From contig NZ_CP135963.1 of the NCBI RefSeq assembly GCF_032460525.1, forward strand, positions 3,534,001 to 3,598,000: DNA of 64,000 nt. Reading direction: 5' to 3'. Positions 10,405 to 18,116 of this stretch are shown one piece after another. A program made the position numbers and the translations under genes. Positions within the stretch are counted from its first letter, which is position 1, and every line of letters begins with the position of its first letter. The notes beneath the pieces were generated by a model. It was not told the DNA's origin and did no database searches. It saw only the letters and a program-made list of their open reading frames with translations. This stretch comes from Geodermatophilus sp. DSM 44513 (GTDB lineage: Bacteria; Actinomycetota; Actinomycetes; Mycobacteriales; Geodermatophilaceae).

Positions 10405-11565
10405 TCAGTACGTCGGGAGGGTCTTGTCGATGCGGGTGGCCCAGGCGGTCACGCCACCCTGTACGTGCACGGCGTCCCGGAAGCCGGCGTTCTTGACCGC
10501 GGCCAGTGCCTCCGCGGAGCGGACGCCGGTCTTGCAGTGCAGCACGATCGGCTTGTCCTGCGGCAGCTGCGCCAGTGCCCGGCCGGAGAGGATCTCGTCC
10601 TTGGGCAGCAGCCTCGCGCCGGGGATGGAGACGATCTCGTACTCGTTGGGCTCCCGGACGTCGATGAGCTCGAAGTCCTTGCCGGCGTCCATCATGTCCT
10701 TGAGCTCGTCGACGGTGATCGTCGCGCCGGCGGCGGCCTCCTGGGCCTCGGTGGACACGACCCCGCAGAAGGTCTCGTAGTCGATGAGCCCGGTGATCGG
10801 CTCGGCCTCCGGGTCCTTGCGCACCCGGATGGTGCGGAAGGTCATCTCCAGGGCGTCGTAGACCATCAGCCGGCCGAGCAGCGTCTCGCCGATGCCGGTG
10901 ATCAGCTTGACCGCCTCGGTGGCCTGGATGGCGCCGACGGTGGCGCACAGCACGCCGAGCACGCCGCCCTCGGCGCACGAGGGGACCATGCCGGGCGGCG
11001 GCGGCACCGGGTAGAGGTCGCGGTAGTTGGGCCCGTGCTCGTCCCAGAAGACCGACACCTGGCCGTCGAAGCGGTAGATCGAGCCCCACACGTAGGGCTT
11101 GCCCAGCAGCACGCAGGCGTCGTTGACCAGGTAGCGGGTGGCGAAGTTGTCGGTGCCGTCGACGATCAGGTCGTAGTCGGCGAACACCTCCATGACGTTG
11201 TCGCTGTCCAGCCTGGTCTCGTGCAGCCGGACGTCGATCAGCGGGTTGATCTCCTTGATGGAGTCCCGCGCACTCTGCGCCTTGGACCGGCCGACGTCGG
11301 AGGCGCCGTGGATGATCTGGCGCTGCAGGTTGGACTCGTCGACGGTGTCGAACTCGACGATGCCGAGGGTGCCCACGCCGGCCGCGGCCAGGTACATCAG
11401 CACCGGCGAGCCGAGGCCGCCGGCGCCGACGGCGAGCACCTTGGCGTTCTTCAGCCGCTTCTGACCCTCCATCCCGACGTCGGGGATGATCAGGTGCCGG
11501 CTGTAGCGGCGGACCTCCTCGATGGACAGGTCGGCGGCGGGCTCCACCAGGGGTGGCAGGGACAC
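10405..11565 (-). CDS. moeZ: Adenylyltransferase/sulfurtransferase MoeZ
   Basis: A 386-residue fusion of a ThiF/MoeB-type adenylation domain and a C-terminal rhodanese domain. The nucleotide-binding motif GAGGLGSP is followed by FDTVDESNLQRQ and DGTDNFATRY. The rhodanese part has LIDVREPNEYE and the catalytic Cys in LHCKTGVRSAEA. MoeZ adenylates the C-terminal glycine of small sulfur carriers (MoaD, CysO, ThiS-like) and turns it into a thiocarboxylate, serving molybdopterin, cysteine and thiamine routes. The zinc CxxC pairs of MoeB are absent, as in other actinobacterial MoeZ. The GTG start (SLPPLVEP) is chosen because a GAGGAG ribosome-binding site lies 7 nt upstream; the longer open frame lacks family similarity. 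It corresponds to Rv3206c. Confidence 0.95.
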   Translation of the reverse strand: MSLPPLVEPAADLSIEEVRRYSRHLIIPDVGMEGQKRLKNAKVLAVGAGGLGSPVLMYLAAAGVGTLGIVEFDTVDESNLQRQIIHGASDVGRSKAQSARDSIKEINPLIDVRLHETRLDSDNVMEVFADYDLIVDGTDNFATRYLVNDACVLLGKPYVWGSIYRFDGQVSVFWDEHGPNYRDLYPVPPPPGMVPSCAEGGVLGVLCATVGAIQATEAVKLITGIGETLLGRLMVYDALEMTFRTIRVRKDPEAEPITGLIDYETFCGVVSTEAQEAAAGATITVDELKDMMDAGKDFELIDVREPNEYEIVSIPGARLLPKDEILSGRALAQLPQDKPIVLHCKTGVRSAEALAAVKNAGFRDAVHVQGGVTAWATRIDKTLPTY

Positions 11566-11694
11566 GGGTGCGCTCCTCGGTGCTCGACAGCGGCCGCGTG
11601 GGCCGTCGTTCGTGGGCTGAACACCGGGCCACGCCGGACTCTTCCCACCCGCCGGCGCGCACCTCCTCGCGCTGCGGGCCGCCGGGCGGGCCCC

Positions 11695-11700
11695 TACCGT
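11695..11700 (+). promoter_or_regulatory. -10 box TACCGT for the VOC gene
   Basis: TACCGT lies 8 nt before the ATG at 11709 with no Shine-Dalgarno between, which suggests a leaderless transcript. The 143-bp gap to moeZ must also hold the moeZ promoter, which I cannot place. Confidence 0.45.
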
Positions 11701-11708
11701 CGCGCGCC

Positions 11709-12142
11709 ATGACGACCGCGCCGCAGATCGGGCCCCCGCACCACGTCCGGCTGACCGTGACCGACGTGGCGCGCTCCCGCGCCTTCTACACCGGGGTCCT
11801 GGGCTTCGACGTCGCGCTGGAGGCCCGCCGGACGACGACCCGGACGGGCTGGTCGCGGACACCCTGCAGGGCGGCGTGGTGCTGACGATCAACGGCGTGA
11901 TGGTGGGGCTGCGGCCGGTCGACGCCGCCCGCGCCGGTGACCGCTTCGACCCCCGGCGGGTCGGCCTGGACCACCTGAGCTTCTCCGTGGGCGACCGCGC
12001 CGACCTCGACGCCGCCGTCACCCGCTACGACGAGCACGGCGTCGAGCACGGCCCGGTGCGCGAGGTGCCCGCCATGGGCATGGCCTTCCTGGCCGCCTTC
12101 GACCCCGACGGCAACGCCATCGAGCTCACCGCGCCGCTCTGA
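11709..12142 (+). pseudogene. VOC (glyoxalase/bleomycin resistance) family gene with a -1 frameshift
   Basis: The first part reads MTTAPQIGPPHHVRLTVTD and FYTGVLGFDVALEA, a typical VOC-family N-terminal half. At about 11823-11826 the frame is lost. Read one base back, the protein continues as PPDDDPDGLVADTLQGG, then LDHLSFSV and FDPDGNAIELTAP, the C-terminal half with its metal ligand Glu. One missing base in the C-run around 11824-11826 explains it; the restored gene would be 145 codons with normal codon use on both sides. VOC proteins are metal-dependent isomerases, dioxygenases or drug-binding proteins, and the role here is unknown. It may be a recent pseudogene or a sequencing slip in a C/G run. 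Confidence 0.85.
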
Positions 12143-12183
12143 CCCACCCCCGGGACGCGGCGCCGGCGACGCGCTCGACTCCC

Positions 12184-13575
12184 TCAGCGGGACCGGGCGG
12201 CCATCACCACGAAGTCGCCGTGCGTGCCGTAGCCGAGCACGTCCTCGTGCCACGCCGTCCCGTCGAAGGTCAGCAGCCACCACGGGGCCCGCCGTCCGGT
12301 CCCGGCCCGGACCACGACGGGGTGCGGGATGTTGGTCCCGTAGGGCGCCGACAGGTGCCCGAGCCGGCGCAGCCGCAGGTCGTAGACGGGGTGGCGCCGC
12401 GCGTCGCCGTCGCTGGCGAACACGTACCACCGTCCCTCGACCGGCTGCAGCAGGCTGCCCTCGGTCTGCTCCAGCACGGTGTCCGCGGCGACCAGCCGCA
12501 GACCCCGCGTCCAGTCCGGCCCGGTGGTGACGGCGAGCGCCGGGTGGAAGGTGTAGCGGGGGCTGAAGGCGACGCACTCGGTGAACGCCAGGTACCAGCG
12601 CCGCCCGACCCGCGCCAGGGACGGGTCCCAGGCGCTCGCGGTGGTGGGCAGGTCCAGCCGCTCGGTGGGCAGCACGTGCACGCCGCGGAGCAGGTCCGCC
12701 GTCGTGGTCGTGTGCCGCACGTGCACGCCGCGAGCCGGGTCGTGGTCGCCCCACGAGGAGACGAGCACCGTCGTCCTGCCCGTCGACCGGTCGACCAGCA
12801 GCTGCCCGGCGTGGTCACCGAGCAGCAGGCCGTCGCGCGCGGAGAAGACCGCGCCGACCTGCTCGAGGCGGGAGGGGTCCGCGAGGTCCAGCGCCCACAC
12901 GCTCCAGTGCGCCTGCTGGAAGAAGCCGAGCCCGGCGCTGGTCATCGTGAGGTGCAGCCGCCCGTCCTCGACCAGCGGGCTGCCGTCGGGCCGGCGCACC
13001 ACCTGGGGGTCGCGCACCCCCGCGGGGCCGCAGACCCCGGCGCGGACCCGGCGCACCCGGCCGCCCCAGGCGTACCGCAGGCCGGCCAGGACGGCGGGCT
13101 CGCGGAGGTCGAGCGCGGCCGCGACCGGGGCCCGCGCGGTGAGCAGCGGCCGCAGCTCGCCGCCGGCCGTCGCGGCGAGCACGGTCACCCGGTCCGCCTG
13201 GACGACGACGGCCAGCTGGCTGGGCCGCTCCCCCGGTGCCCGCGCCGTCCCGGCCACCGTGACGCCCGCGGGGCCGGTCACCTCGATCCGCACCTCCCCG
13301 CGCGCCGGGTCCCAGCGGCCGAGCACGGACCCGGTGCTCCCGGACAGCCCGGCGGCCAGGCCCGGACCCACGCCGTCGGACCCCAGGTCCAGCAGCACCG
13401 CGCAGAAGGGGGCGACCGGGCCGGTGCCCAGCCGGCGCACCTCGCCGTCCGCCGGAGCCCGCGGGTCGGTCTCGTCGTGCGCGACGAACGGCGAGAGCAC
13501 CGACCGGGGGCGGTGCCGGTGGACCTCCTCGAAGTCCAGCCGCAGCGGCCCGGGCGCACCGCGCCACCAGGTCAC
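12184..13575 (-). CDS. Uncharacterised protein, possible glycosidase-type beta-propeller
   Basis: A 463-residue protein that I do not recognise with certainty. It starts at a GTG inside the stop of the DUF3152 gene (GTGA overlap), so the two are translationally coupled. The sequence has an N-terminal part rich in beta-strands and a C-terminal half with repeated blade-like segments, for example SAWDPSLARVGRRWYLAF, QTEGSLLQPVEGRWYVFA and APYGTNIPHPVV. These resemble the five-bladed propeller of GH43/GH32-type glycoside hydrolases, but no catalytic Asp/Glu set can be assigned safely. No signal peptide is visible. An enzyme or binding protein acting on an extracellular or cell-wall glycan is a guess based only on its partner, a membrane zincin. 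Confidence 0.7.
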   Translation of the reverse strand: MTWWRGAPGPLRLDFEEVHRHRPRSVLSPFVAHDETDPRAPADGEVRRLGTGPVAPFCAVLLDLGSDGVGPGLAAGLSGSTGSVLGRWDPARGEVRIEVTGPAGVTVAGTARAPGERPSQLAVVVQADRVTVLAATAGGELRPLLTARAPVAAALDLREPAVLAGLRYAWGGRVRRVRAGVCGPAGVRDPQVVRRPDGSPLVEDGRLHLTMTSAGLGFFQQAHWSVWALDLADPSRLEQVGAVFSARDGLLLGDHAGQLLVDRSTGRTTVLVSSWGDHDPARGVHVRHTTTTADLLRGVHVLPTERLDLPTTASAWDPSLARVGRRWYLAFTECVAFSPRYTFHPALAVTTGPDWTRGLRLVAADTVLEQTEGSLLQPVEGRWYVFASDGDARRHPVYDLRLRRLGHLSAPYGTNIPHPVVVRAGTGRRAPWWLLTFDGTAWHEDVLGYGTHGDFVVMAARSR

Positions 13576-14585
13576 GGGTGGGGCCAGGCGTTCTTCGTGC
13601 AGCCCTCCAGCCCGAGGGTCTGCTGCTGCATGACCGGTGCGGGCTGCCCGGGGCCCGGGCAGACCTGGTGGCCGTTGCCCAGGGCGTGGCCGACCTCGTG
13701 GTTGACGACGTACTGCCGGTAGGTGGGGATGTCGCCCTGGTAGTCCGGGACGGCGGTCGCCCACCGGGCCAGGTTGATGACGGCGCGCTCGCCGTACCGG
13801 CAGGAGGTGTAGCCGCCGGTGCCCACGCCCGGGCAGTACCGCTCCATGCTGCCGGGGCTGATCAGCGTCACCCGGAACGCGTAGTCGCCGGCCTCGGCCT
13901 GCGCCCGCCCGACCCGCTGGAAGGACGCCCGCCCGCCGTTGCCCCACGAGCGAGGGTCACCGAGGGTCTCCTCGACCGCGGCGGCGAACGCGGTCCCGTC
14001 CACCTCGATGCCGTCCTCGACCTCGACGACGAAGCGCTGCAGCGGCCCGGTGCCGTACACCGGCGAGGTCCCGTCGACGACGGTCACGGTGCCGGCGCCC
14101 TGCTGGACGAAGCCGGGGGCGCCCGCGGCAGCCTCCGGCGCCCCGGACGGCGCGGCGTCCACCTCGGCCCGCACCCCGGGCGGGGCCGGCGGCTCGGCCA
14201 CCGGCTCGACCTCCGGCTGGAGTTCCGGGGTGGGCGCGGCGGCGGCGACCGACGGCGGCGAGGCGGTGGCCGGGCCGCGGGTGCCCGTGCCGGAGACCAC
14301 CAGGTCCACGAGCGTCGCCACGGTCGCCAGCGCGAGCAGCGGGATCGCGTAGGCCCGCCACCCCCACCGCTGCAGCAGCCGGCGGGACCGTCCGGGCGGT
14401 CGCCGGCGGGCGGTGACGACGACGCGGGTGCGCGGGCCGGCCGGGCCGCGGCCGGGGTCCGCGGGACGGCGTCCGCCCGGCTGCTCGGGGGTGCCCGTCC
14501 GGGTCACCACCGGGCTGGTGTCGGGGAAGCGCGGTCGCGTGCGCCCGTCCGGCCCGCGGCCGGAGGAGGCGTCCGCGGGACTCAC
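13572..14585 (-). CDS. DUF3152 membrane-anchored zinc metalloprotease-like protein
   Basis: A 337-residue protein. A basic Pro-rich cytoplasmic N-terminus (about 85 residues) is followed by one membrane segment (YAIPLLALATVATLVDLVVS), a Pro/Ala-rich linker, and an extracellular domain. The zinc motif NHEVGHALGNGH is the extended HExxHxxGxxH of metzincins. Four cysteines (YCPGVG, TSCRYGE, HQVCPGP, EGCTKN) suggest two disulfides, which agrees with an outside location. The family is conserved in actinobacteria (Rv3207c in M. tuberculosis) and its substrate is unknown to me. The gene starts 4 nt after the upstream hydrolase and overlaps the downstream propeller-like gene. Confidence 0.9.
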   Translation of the reverse strand: MSPADASSGRGPDGRTRPRFPDTSPVVTRTGTPEQPGGRRPADPGRGPAGPRTRVVVTARRRPPGRSRRLLQRWGWRAYAIPLLALATVATLVDLVVSGTGTRGPATASPPSVAAAAPTPELQPEVEPVAEPPAPPGVRAEVDAAPSGAPEAAAGAPGFVQQGAGTVTVVDGTSPVYGTGPLQRFVVEVEDGIEVDGTAFAAAVEETLGDPRSWGNGGRASFQRVGRAQAEAGDYAFRVTLISPGSMERYCPGVGTGGYTSCRYGERAVINLARWATAVPDYQGDIPTYRQYVVNHEVGHALGNGHQVCPGPGQPAPVMQQQTLGLEGCTKNAWPHP

Positions 14586-14589
14586 CCGG

Positions 14590-15708
14590 TCAGGTTCTCA
14601 CGGCACCCCGGCCACGCCGCAGACCGCGCCGGGACGGCGTGTGGGTCGGTCCGGGGTCCGCGGCCGGTGCGCCGTCCGCGGGCGACCCGGCGGCGTCCTC
14701 GGCCAGCGCGAGCACCGCCCGGGCCACCGGCTCGGCGGCCTCCAGCATGGCCACGTGCCCCACCCCGGGCAGGACCAGCAGGCGCGCGTCGGGGACGGCG
14801 GCGGCCAGCCGGGGCGCCAGCGCCGGGTCGACCAGCCGGTCGCGGTCGCCCCAGACCACCAGCGTCGGCGTCCGCAGCGACCGGGCCAGCCGCCAGGCGC
14901 TGCCCGGGCCGACGCGCAGGTAGGAGGTGATCAGCCCGCGGGTGCTGCGGACCAGCGCCCGCGTCGCCCACGGCTGCCCGGCGCGCTCGCGGGCCTCCTC
15001 CAGGGCCTGGTCCAGCCGCTCCCGCGGCACCCGGCGCGGGTCCCCGAAGCAGGCCTGCACCATGCCGCGGACCTGCTGCTCGGGCGTCCCGCCGGACAGC
15101 CGACGCTCGGCCAGCGCCGGGATGCCCGGCAGCAGGAGCAGCAGCAGCGTGCGGCTGAGGGCGCGCGGCACGCGGCGGACCGGCATGGCCGGGGAGACCA
15201 GCGTGAGGGTGGCCACCAGGTCCGGCCGGCGTGCGGCGACGGCCAGCGACGCCAGGCCGCCGAGGGAGTTGCCGAGCAGGTGCACCGGCCTCCCGGCGGC
15301 CGCCCCGGGCTCGGCGGCGACCCGCTCCAGGACGTCGACGACCGCCCGCACGTGCCCGCCCACCGAGTAGGCCGAGCGCGCCGGCGGTCGCGAGCGCCCG
15401 AAGCCGGGGAGGTCCAGGGCCCAGCCGTCGAACCGGACGGCGAGCAGCGCGGCGAGGTCGGTCCAGTTGGTCGAGGCGCCGCCGAGACCGTGCACGTACA
15501 GCGCGCGCTCCCGCGGCGCCCCGGGAGCGGCGCCGTCCACGGGCCCGGTCCACGGCGTGCGGCGGACGAACACCGATCCGCCGCGGACGGGGACCTGCTC
15601 CCCCGGCCAGGGCGGGAGGACGGGGCCGGCAGGTGGCAGCGGGGTGGCCGACGACCGGGCGCGGCGGGGCGGGGCCGCGGGGACGAGGCGGTCGGGACCC
15701 TTCGGCAC
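14590..15708 (-). CDS. Alpha/beta hydrolase
   Basis: A 372-residue serine hydrolase. The motifs are YVHGLGGASTNW (oxyanion region), LLGNSLGGLASL (nucleophile Ser), VVWGDRDRLVD (acid) and GVGHVAMLE (His). It has a long Pro/Arg-rich N-terminus and an Ala/Pro-rich C-terminal tail. The GTG start (VPKGPDRL) is chosen because a TACCGT box lies exactly 7 nt before it; the next start upstream would put the promoter inside the gene. It heads a three-gene operon with DUF3152 and the propeller-like protein. It is divergent from a TetR gene 62 bp away, which is often a sign that the regulator controls the neighbour. Confidence 0.85.
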   Translation of the reverse strand: MPKGPDRLVPAAPPRRARSSATPLPPAGPVLPPWPGEQVPVRGGSVFVRRTPWTGPVDGAAPGAPRERALYVHGLGGASTNWTDLAALLAVRFDGWALDLPGFGRSRPPARSAYSVGGHVRAVVDVLERVAAEPGAAAGRPVHLLGNSLGGLASLAVAARRPDLVATLTLVSPAMPVRRVPRALSRTLLLLLLPGIPALAERRLSGGTPEQQVRGMVQACFGDPRRVPRERLDQALEEARERAGQPWATRALVRSTRGLITSYLRVGPGSAWRLARSLRTPTLVVWGDRDRLVDPALAPRLAAAVPDARLLVLPGVGHVAMLEAAEPVARAVLALAEDAAGSPADGAPAADPGPTHTPSRRGLRRGRGAVRT

Positions 15709-15715
15709 CGGTGCG

Positions 15716-15760
15716 ACGGTAGGCCGACGCGGACGGCGTCGCACGGCCGGTCGGTAACAT
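15716..15760. promoter_or_regulatory. Divergent -10 boxes between the hydrolase operon and tetR
   Basis: TACCGT (complement of 15716-15721) lies 7 nt before the hydrolase GTG. TAACAT (15755-15760) lies 10 nt before the TetR ATG. No obvious long palindrome that could be a TetR operator was found in the gap. Confidence 0.45.
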
Positions 15761-15770
15761 CCCCGCCGCC

Positions 15771-16427
15771 ATGCAGCTACCCCGATCCGCGCCCGCGCCC
15801 GTCCGCCGCTCCTCCCGCCTGCCGCGGGACGCCCGCCGGGCCCAGCTGCTGCAGGCCGCGCAGGAGGTGTTCGTCGCCCAGGGCTACCACGCCGCGGCGA
15901 TGGACGAGATCGCCGACCGGGCCGGGGTCAGCAAGCCGGTGCTGTACCAGCACTTCCCGGGCAAGCGGGAGCTGTACCTGGCGCTGCTGGAGGAGCAGGT
16001 CACGCTGCTCACCGACCGGGTGCGCGAGGCGATGGAGGGCACCGACGACAACCGCACCCGGGTCAACGGGGCCGTCGGCGCCTACTTCGACTTCATCAAC
16101 GCCGAGGGCGCGGCGTTCCGGCTGGTCTTCGAGTCCGACCTGCGCAACGACGACGCCGTCCGGGAGCTCGCCGACCGCGGGCACCGGGCGTGCGTCGAGG
16201 CGATCGGTGAGGTCATCGCCGCCGACACCGGGCTGGACCGGGAGCGGGCGCTGTTGCTGGCCTCGGGGATGACCGGCCTGTCGGAGACCAGCGCCCGCTG
16301 GTGGCTGCCGCGCAAGGGCACCGTGTCCCGGGACGAGGCGGTGTCGCTGCTGACGTCGCTGGCCTGGCGGGGCATCTCCCGCTTCCCCCGCCGGGACAGC
16401 GGCGGGGAGGGCACGCCGCGCTGCTGA
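15771..16427 (+). CDS. TetR-family transcriptional regulator
   Basis: A 218-residue regulator. The N-terminal helix-turn-helix covers about residues 18-65 (RRAQLLQAAQEVFVAQGY, MDEIADRAGVSKPVLYQHF, GKRELYLALLEEQ), the classic TetR signature. The C-terminal ligand domain is all-helical and gives no ligand clue. The position between the hydrolase/DUF3152 operon and DUF3107 matches Rv3208. It may control the divergent hydrolase operon (inference). Its TGA stop is the first part of a palindromic repeat element that probably ends its transcript. Confidence 0.92.
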   Translation: MQLPRSAPAPVRRSSRLPRDARRAQLLQAAQEVFVAQGYHAAAMDEIADRAGVSKPVLYQHFPGKRELYLALLEEQVTLLTDRVREAMEGTDDNRTRVNGAVGAYFDFINAEGAAFRLVFESDLRNDDAVRELADRGHRACVEAIGEVIAADTGLDRERALLLASGMTGLSETSARWWLPRKGTVSRDEAVSLLTSLAWRGISRFPRRDSGGEGTPRC

Positions 16428-16490
16428 AGGCCCCCCTGCCCCCCACCGCTCGCGAGCTCGCGGCGGGACCCTGCAGCGGGGCCGCGTTCG
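16426..16490. repeat. Dispersed palindromic element, copy A (after tetR)
   Basis: A GC-rich imperfect palindrome that begins in the tetR stop codon. It has left arm GGCCCCCCTGC, central CTCGCGAGCTCG and right arm CCTGCAGCGGGGCC. It is nearly the same as copy B read on the other strand. It probably forms a strong hairpin in RNA and acts as a terminator. Confidence 0.8.
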
Positions 16491-16576
16491 CTGACGGCGC
16501 ACCGGCACCGCAGGTCGGCGGCTCGGCGGCTGCACTAGCGTGGGGACCAGCCGCACGCTCTGAGGAGGCATCCCCC

Positions 16577-16813
16577 GTGGAAGTCAAGATCGGTGTCCAA
16601 CACTCCCCCCGGGAGCTGGTCATCGACAGCCCCAAGACCCCCGACGAGATCGCTGCCGAGGTGGCCAAGGCCATGTCCGGTGCGACCAAGGACGGCCTGC
16701 TGACCCTGGTCGACGACCGCGGCCGCCGGGTGCTCGTCCCGGTCGACCGGATCGCCTACGTGGAGATCGCGCAGGCCGACCAGCGCCGGGTGGGCTTCAT
16801 CGCCGGCGCCTAG
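16577..16813 (+). CDS. DUF3107 family protein (TB9.4-like)
   Basis: A 78-residue protein, VEVKIGVQHSPRELVID and VAYVEIAQ-like strands, ending FIAGA. Proteins of this size are found in the same place in mycobacteria (Rv3208A, TB9.4) and are conserved across actinobacteria, with no function that I know. The GTG start is supported by GAGGAGG 8 nt upstream. A 13-bp hairpin terminator follows. It is a single-gene unit bounded by repeat copy A and the terminator. Confidence 0.92.
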   Translation: MEVKIGVQHSPRELVIDSPKTPDEIAAEVAKAMSGATKDGLLTLVDDRGRRVLVPVDRIAYVEIAQADQRRVGFIAGA

Positions 16814-16833
16814 CACCACCCGCACGTCCCGAC

Positions 16834-16863
16834 GGGGCGCCTCCGCTGCGGCGGAGGCGCCCC
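16834..16863 (+). terminator. Hairpin terminator after the DUF3107 gene
   Basis: A 13-bp perfect stem GGGGCGCCTCCGC / GCGGAGGCGCCCC with a 4-base loop, 20 nt after the stop. The 160 bp from here to the convergent ferritin-like gene hold only one more hairpin. Confidence 0.85.
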
Positions 16864-16991
16864 GCGGTGTCTCACAGGCACTCCGGTGAGCCGCCACGCG
16901 AGGGTCGGTCCGCGGCGCGGGGGTCGGAGGCCCCCCGGCGCGGAGCGACGGTGGGGCTCAGCACACCAGGGGGACGGCACCTGGCCGCGGT

Positions 16992-17009
16992 GTCGTCCGG
17001 TAGGACGAC
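16992..17009 (-). terminator. Small hairpin downstream of the ferritin-like gene
   Basis: GTCGTCC-GGTA-GGACGAC, 7-bp perfect stem with a 4-base loop, 15 nt past the end of the minus-strand gene. It is short but well placed for a terminator. Confidence 0.5.
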
Positions 17010-17024
17010 GATGTGCACAGCCCT

Positions 17025-17675
17025 TCACGGGTTCAGGCCGAGGGTCTTCATCCGCTCGGTGTGCGCGCTGGTGATCCGCTCCACCAGCCGCCCGATGCCG
17101 GTCAGGTCGCCGGTGCCCTCGACGATGAGCTCGGCGAGCTGGTCGCGCTCGGCGACCACCGCCTGGGCCTGCCGCATCGCCTCGCCCACCAGCCGCCGTC
17201 CCCACAGCGCCAGCCGGCCGGACAGCGTGCGGTCCGTGGCGAGGGCCGCGCGCACCTCCCGGACGGCGAAGTCGGCGTGCCCGGTGTCGGCGAGGACGTC
17301 GAGGATCAGGCCGCGGTCGGGGTCGGGCAGGAAGCCGGCGACCTCGCGGTAGAAGTCCGAGGCCAGGCCGTCGCCGACGTAGGCCTTGACCAGCCCCTCC
17401 AGCCAGGTGCGCGGCCGGGTGCTGTCGTGGAAGGCGTCGAGTGCCGGGACGAACGGCGTCATCGCCGCGGTGGGGTCGGCGCCGAGCTCGGTGAGGCGGG
17501 CGGTCAGCCGGCCGTGGTGGTCGATCTCCGCGGCGGCCATCCGCGCCAGGGCGGCCCGGCCGGCGAGCGTCGGCGCCAGGCGGGCGTCCTCGGCGAGCCG
17601 GTCGAAGGCGGTCAGCTCGGCGTAGGACAGCACACCGAGCAGGTCGACGACGGCTCGCTGGGCGACACCGTCCAC
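17025..17675 (-). CDS. Ferritin-like fold protein (Rv3210c-like, MiaE-like)
   Basis: A 216-residue helical protein. Glu/His pairs spaced as in diiron ferritin-like proteins are visible (SYAELTAFDRL, AAAEIDHHGRLTARL, FYREVAGFLPD, ADTGHADFAVREV). The fold resembles the tRNA hydroxylase MiaE and related diiron oxygenases, but the substrate is unknown and the metal ligands are not all certain. The GTG (VDGVAQRAV) is the only start in this frame before a long stretch without start codons, and GGGAG lies just upstream. It is divergent from rhlE. The same pairing is found at Rv3210c-Rv3211. Confidence 0.8.
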   Translation of the reverse strand: MDGVAQRAVVDLLGVLSYAELTAFDRLAEDARLAPTLAGRAALARMAAAEIDHHGRLTARLTELGADPTAAMTPFVPALDAFHDSTRPRTWLEGLVKAYVGDGLASDFYREVAGFLPDPDRGLILDVLADTGHADFAVREVRAALATDRTLSGRLALWGRRLVGEAMRQAQAVVAERDQLAELIVEGTGDLTGIGRLVERITSAHTERMKTLGLNP

Positions 17676-17749
17676 TGGCAGCTCCCGGGGGTCGGTGGGA
17701 CGTGCGGTGACTGCCCCGGAGGGGTGGCCGCAGCGGCCTGGACAGTGCG

Positions 17750-18116
17750 GCGCAGGGAGGCTAACCGGTGCGCGCGTTATGGTGGGAATCGGCAGGCCCC
17801 CGGGCCCGCTGGTACATCTGTGCGCTGACGACCGCCGGAGACGACGCCCCGAGGGTGCTCTCCCAGGCCGACACCGAGGTGCGGCCCGGTCCCTGCTGGT
17901 CCCGTCGGCGCTGGAACTGATCCCGCGACACCCGACCGGGACCGGTGCGACAGCAGCGCGATCGCGCTCCGGAGCCGGTCCCCGAGCAGACCAGAGGCGA
18001 GAGCACTGACCTCCACCGAGAACCCCCCGACCACCCCCGAGCTGGACCACGCCGAGACCGGCGCGCCGGACCCCGAGCAGCTGGAACAGGCCGCGCCCGA
18101 GCTCGGCGGCGCACCC
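17750..18116 (+). promoter_or_regulatory. Divergent promoter region and long 5' leader of rhlE
   Basis: About 440 bp separate the ferritin-like start from the first certain rhlE start. TATGGT near 17779 fits a -10 box for rhlE and TAGCCT (minus strand, near 17759-17764) fits one for the ferritin-like gene. The rhlE leader would then be 220-330 nt long. Long leaders are common on cold-induced DEAD-box helicase genes and can serve autoregulation. A possible non-standard CTG start lies at 18006 behind AGAGGCGAG, in frame with rhlE (encoding TSTENPTTPEL), so part of the apparent leader may be coding. Confidence 0.5.

Noticed and set aside
2092..11712. An open frame of more than 3200 codons on the plus strand
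   Set aside because: It lies opposite adnB, adnA and moeZ. The translation is low-complexity Arg/Gly/Pro/Ala-rich, a usual effect of high third-position GC, and has no domain.
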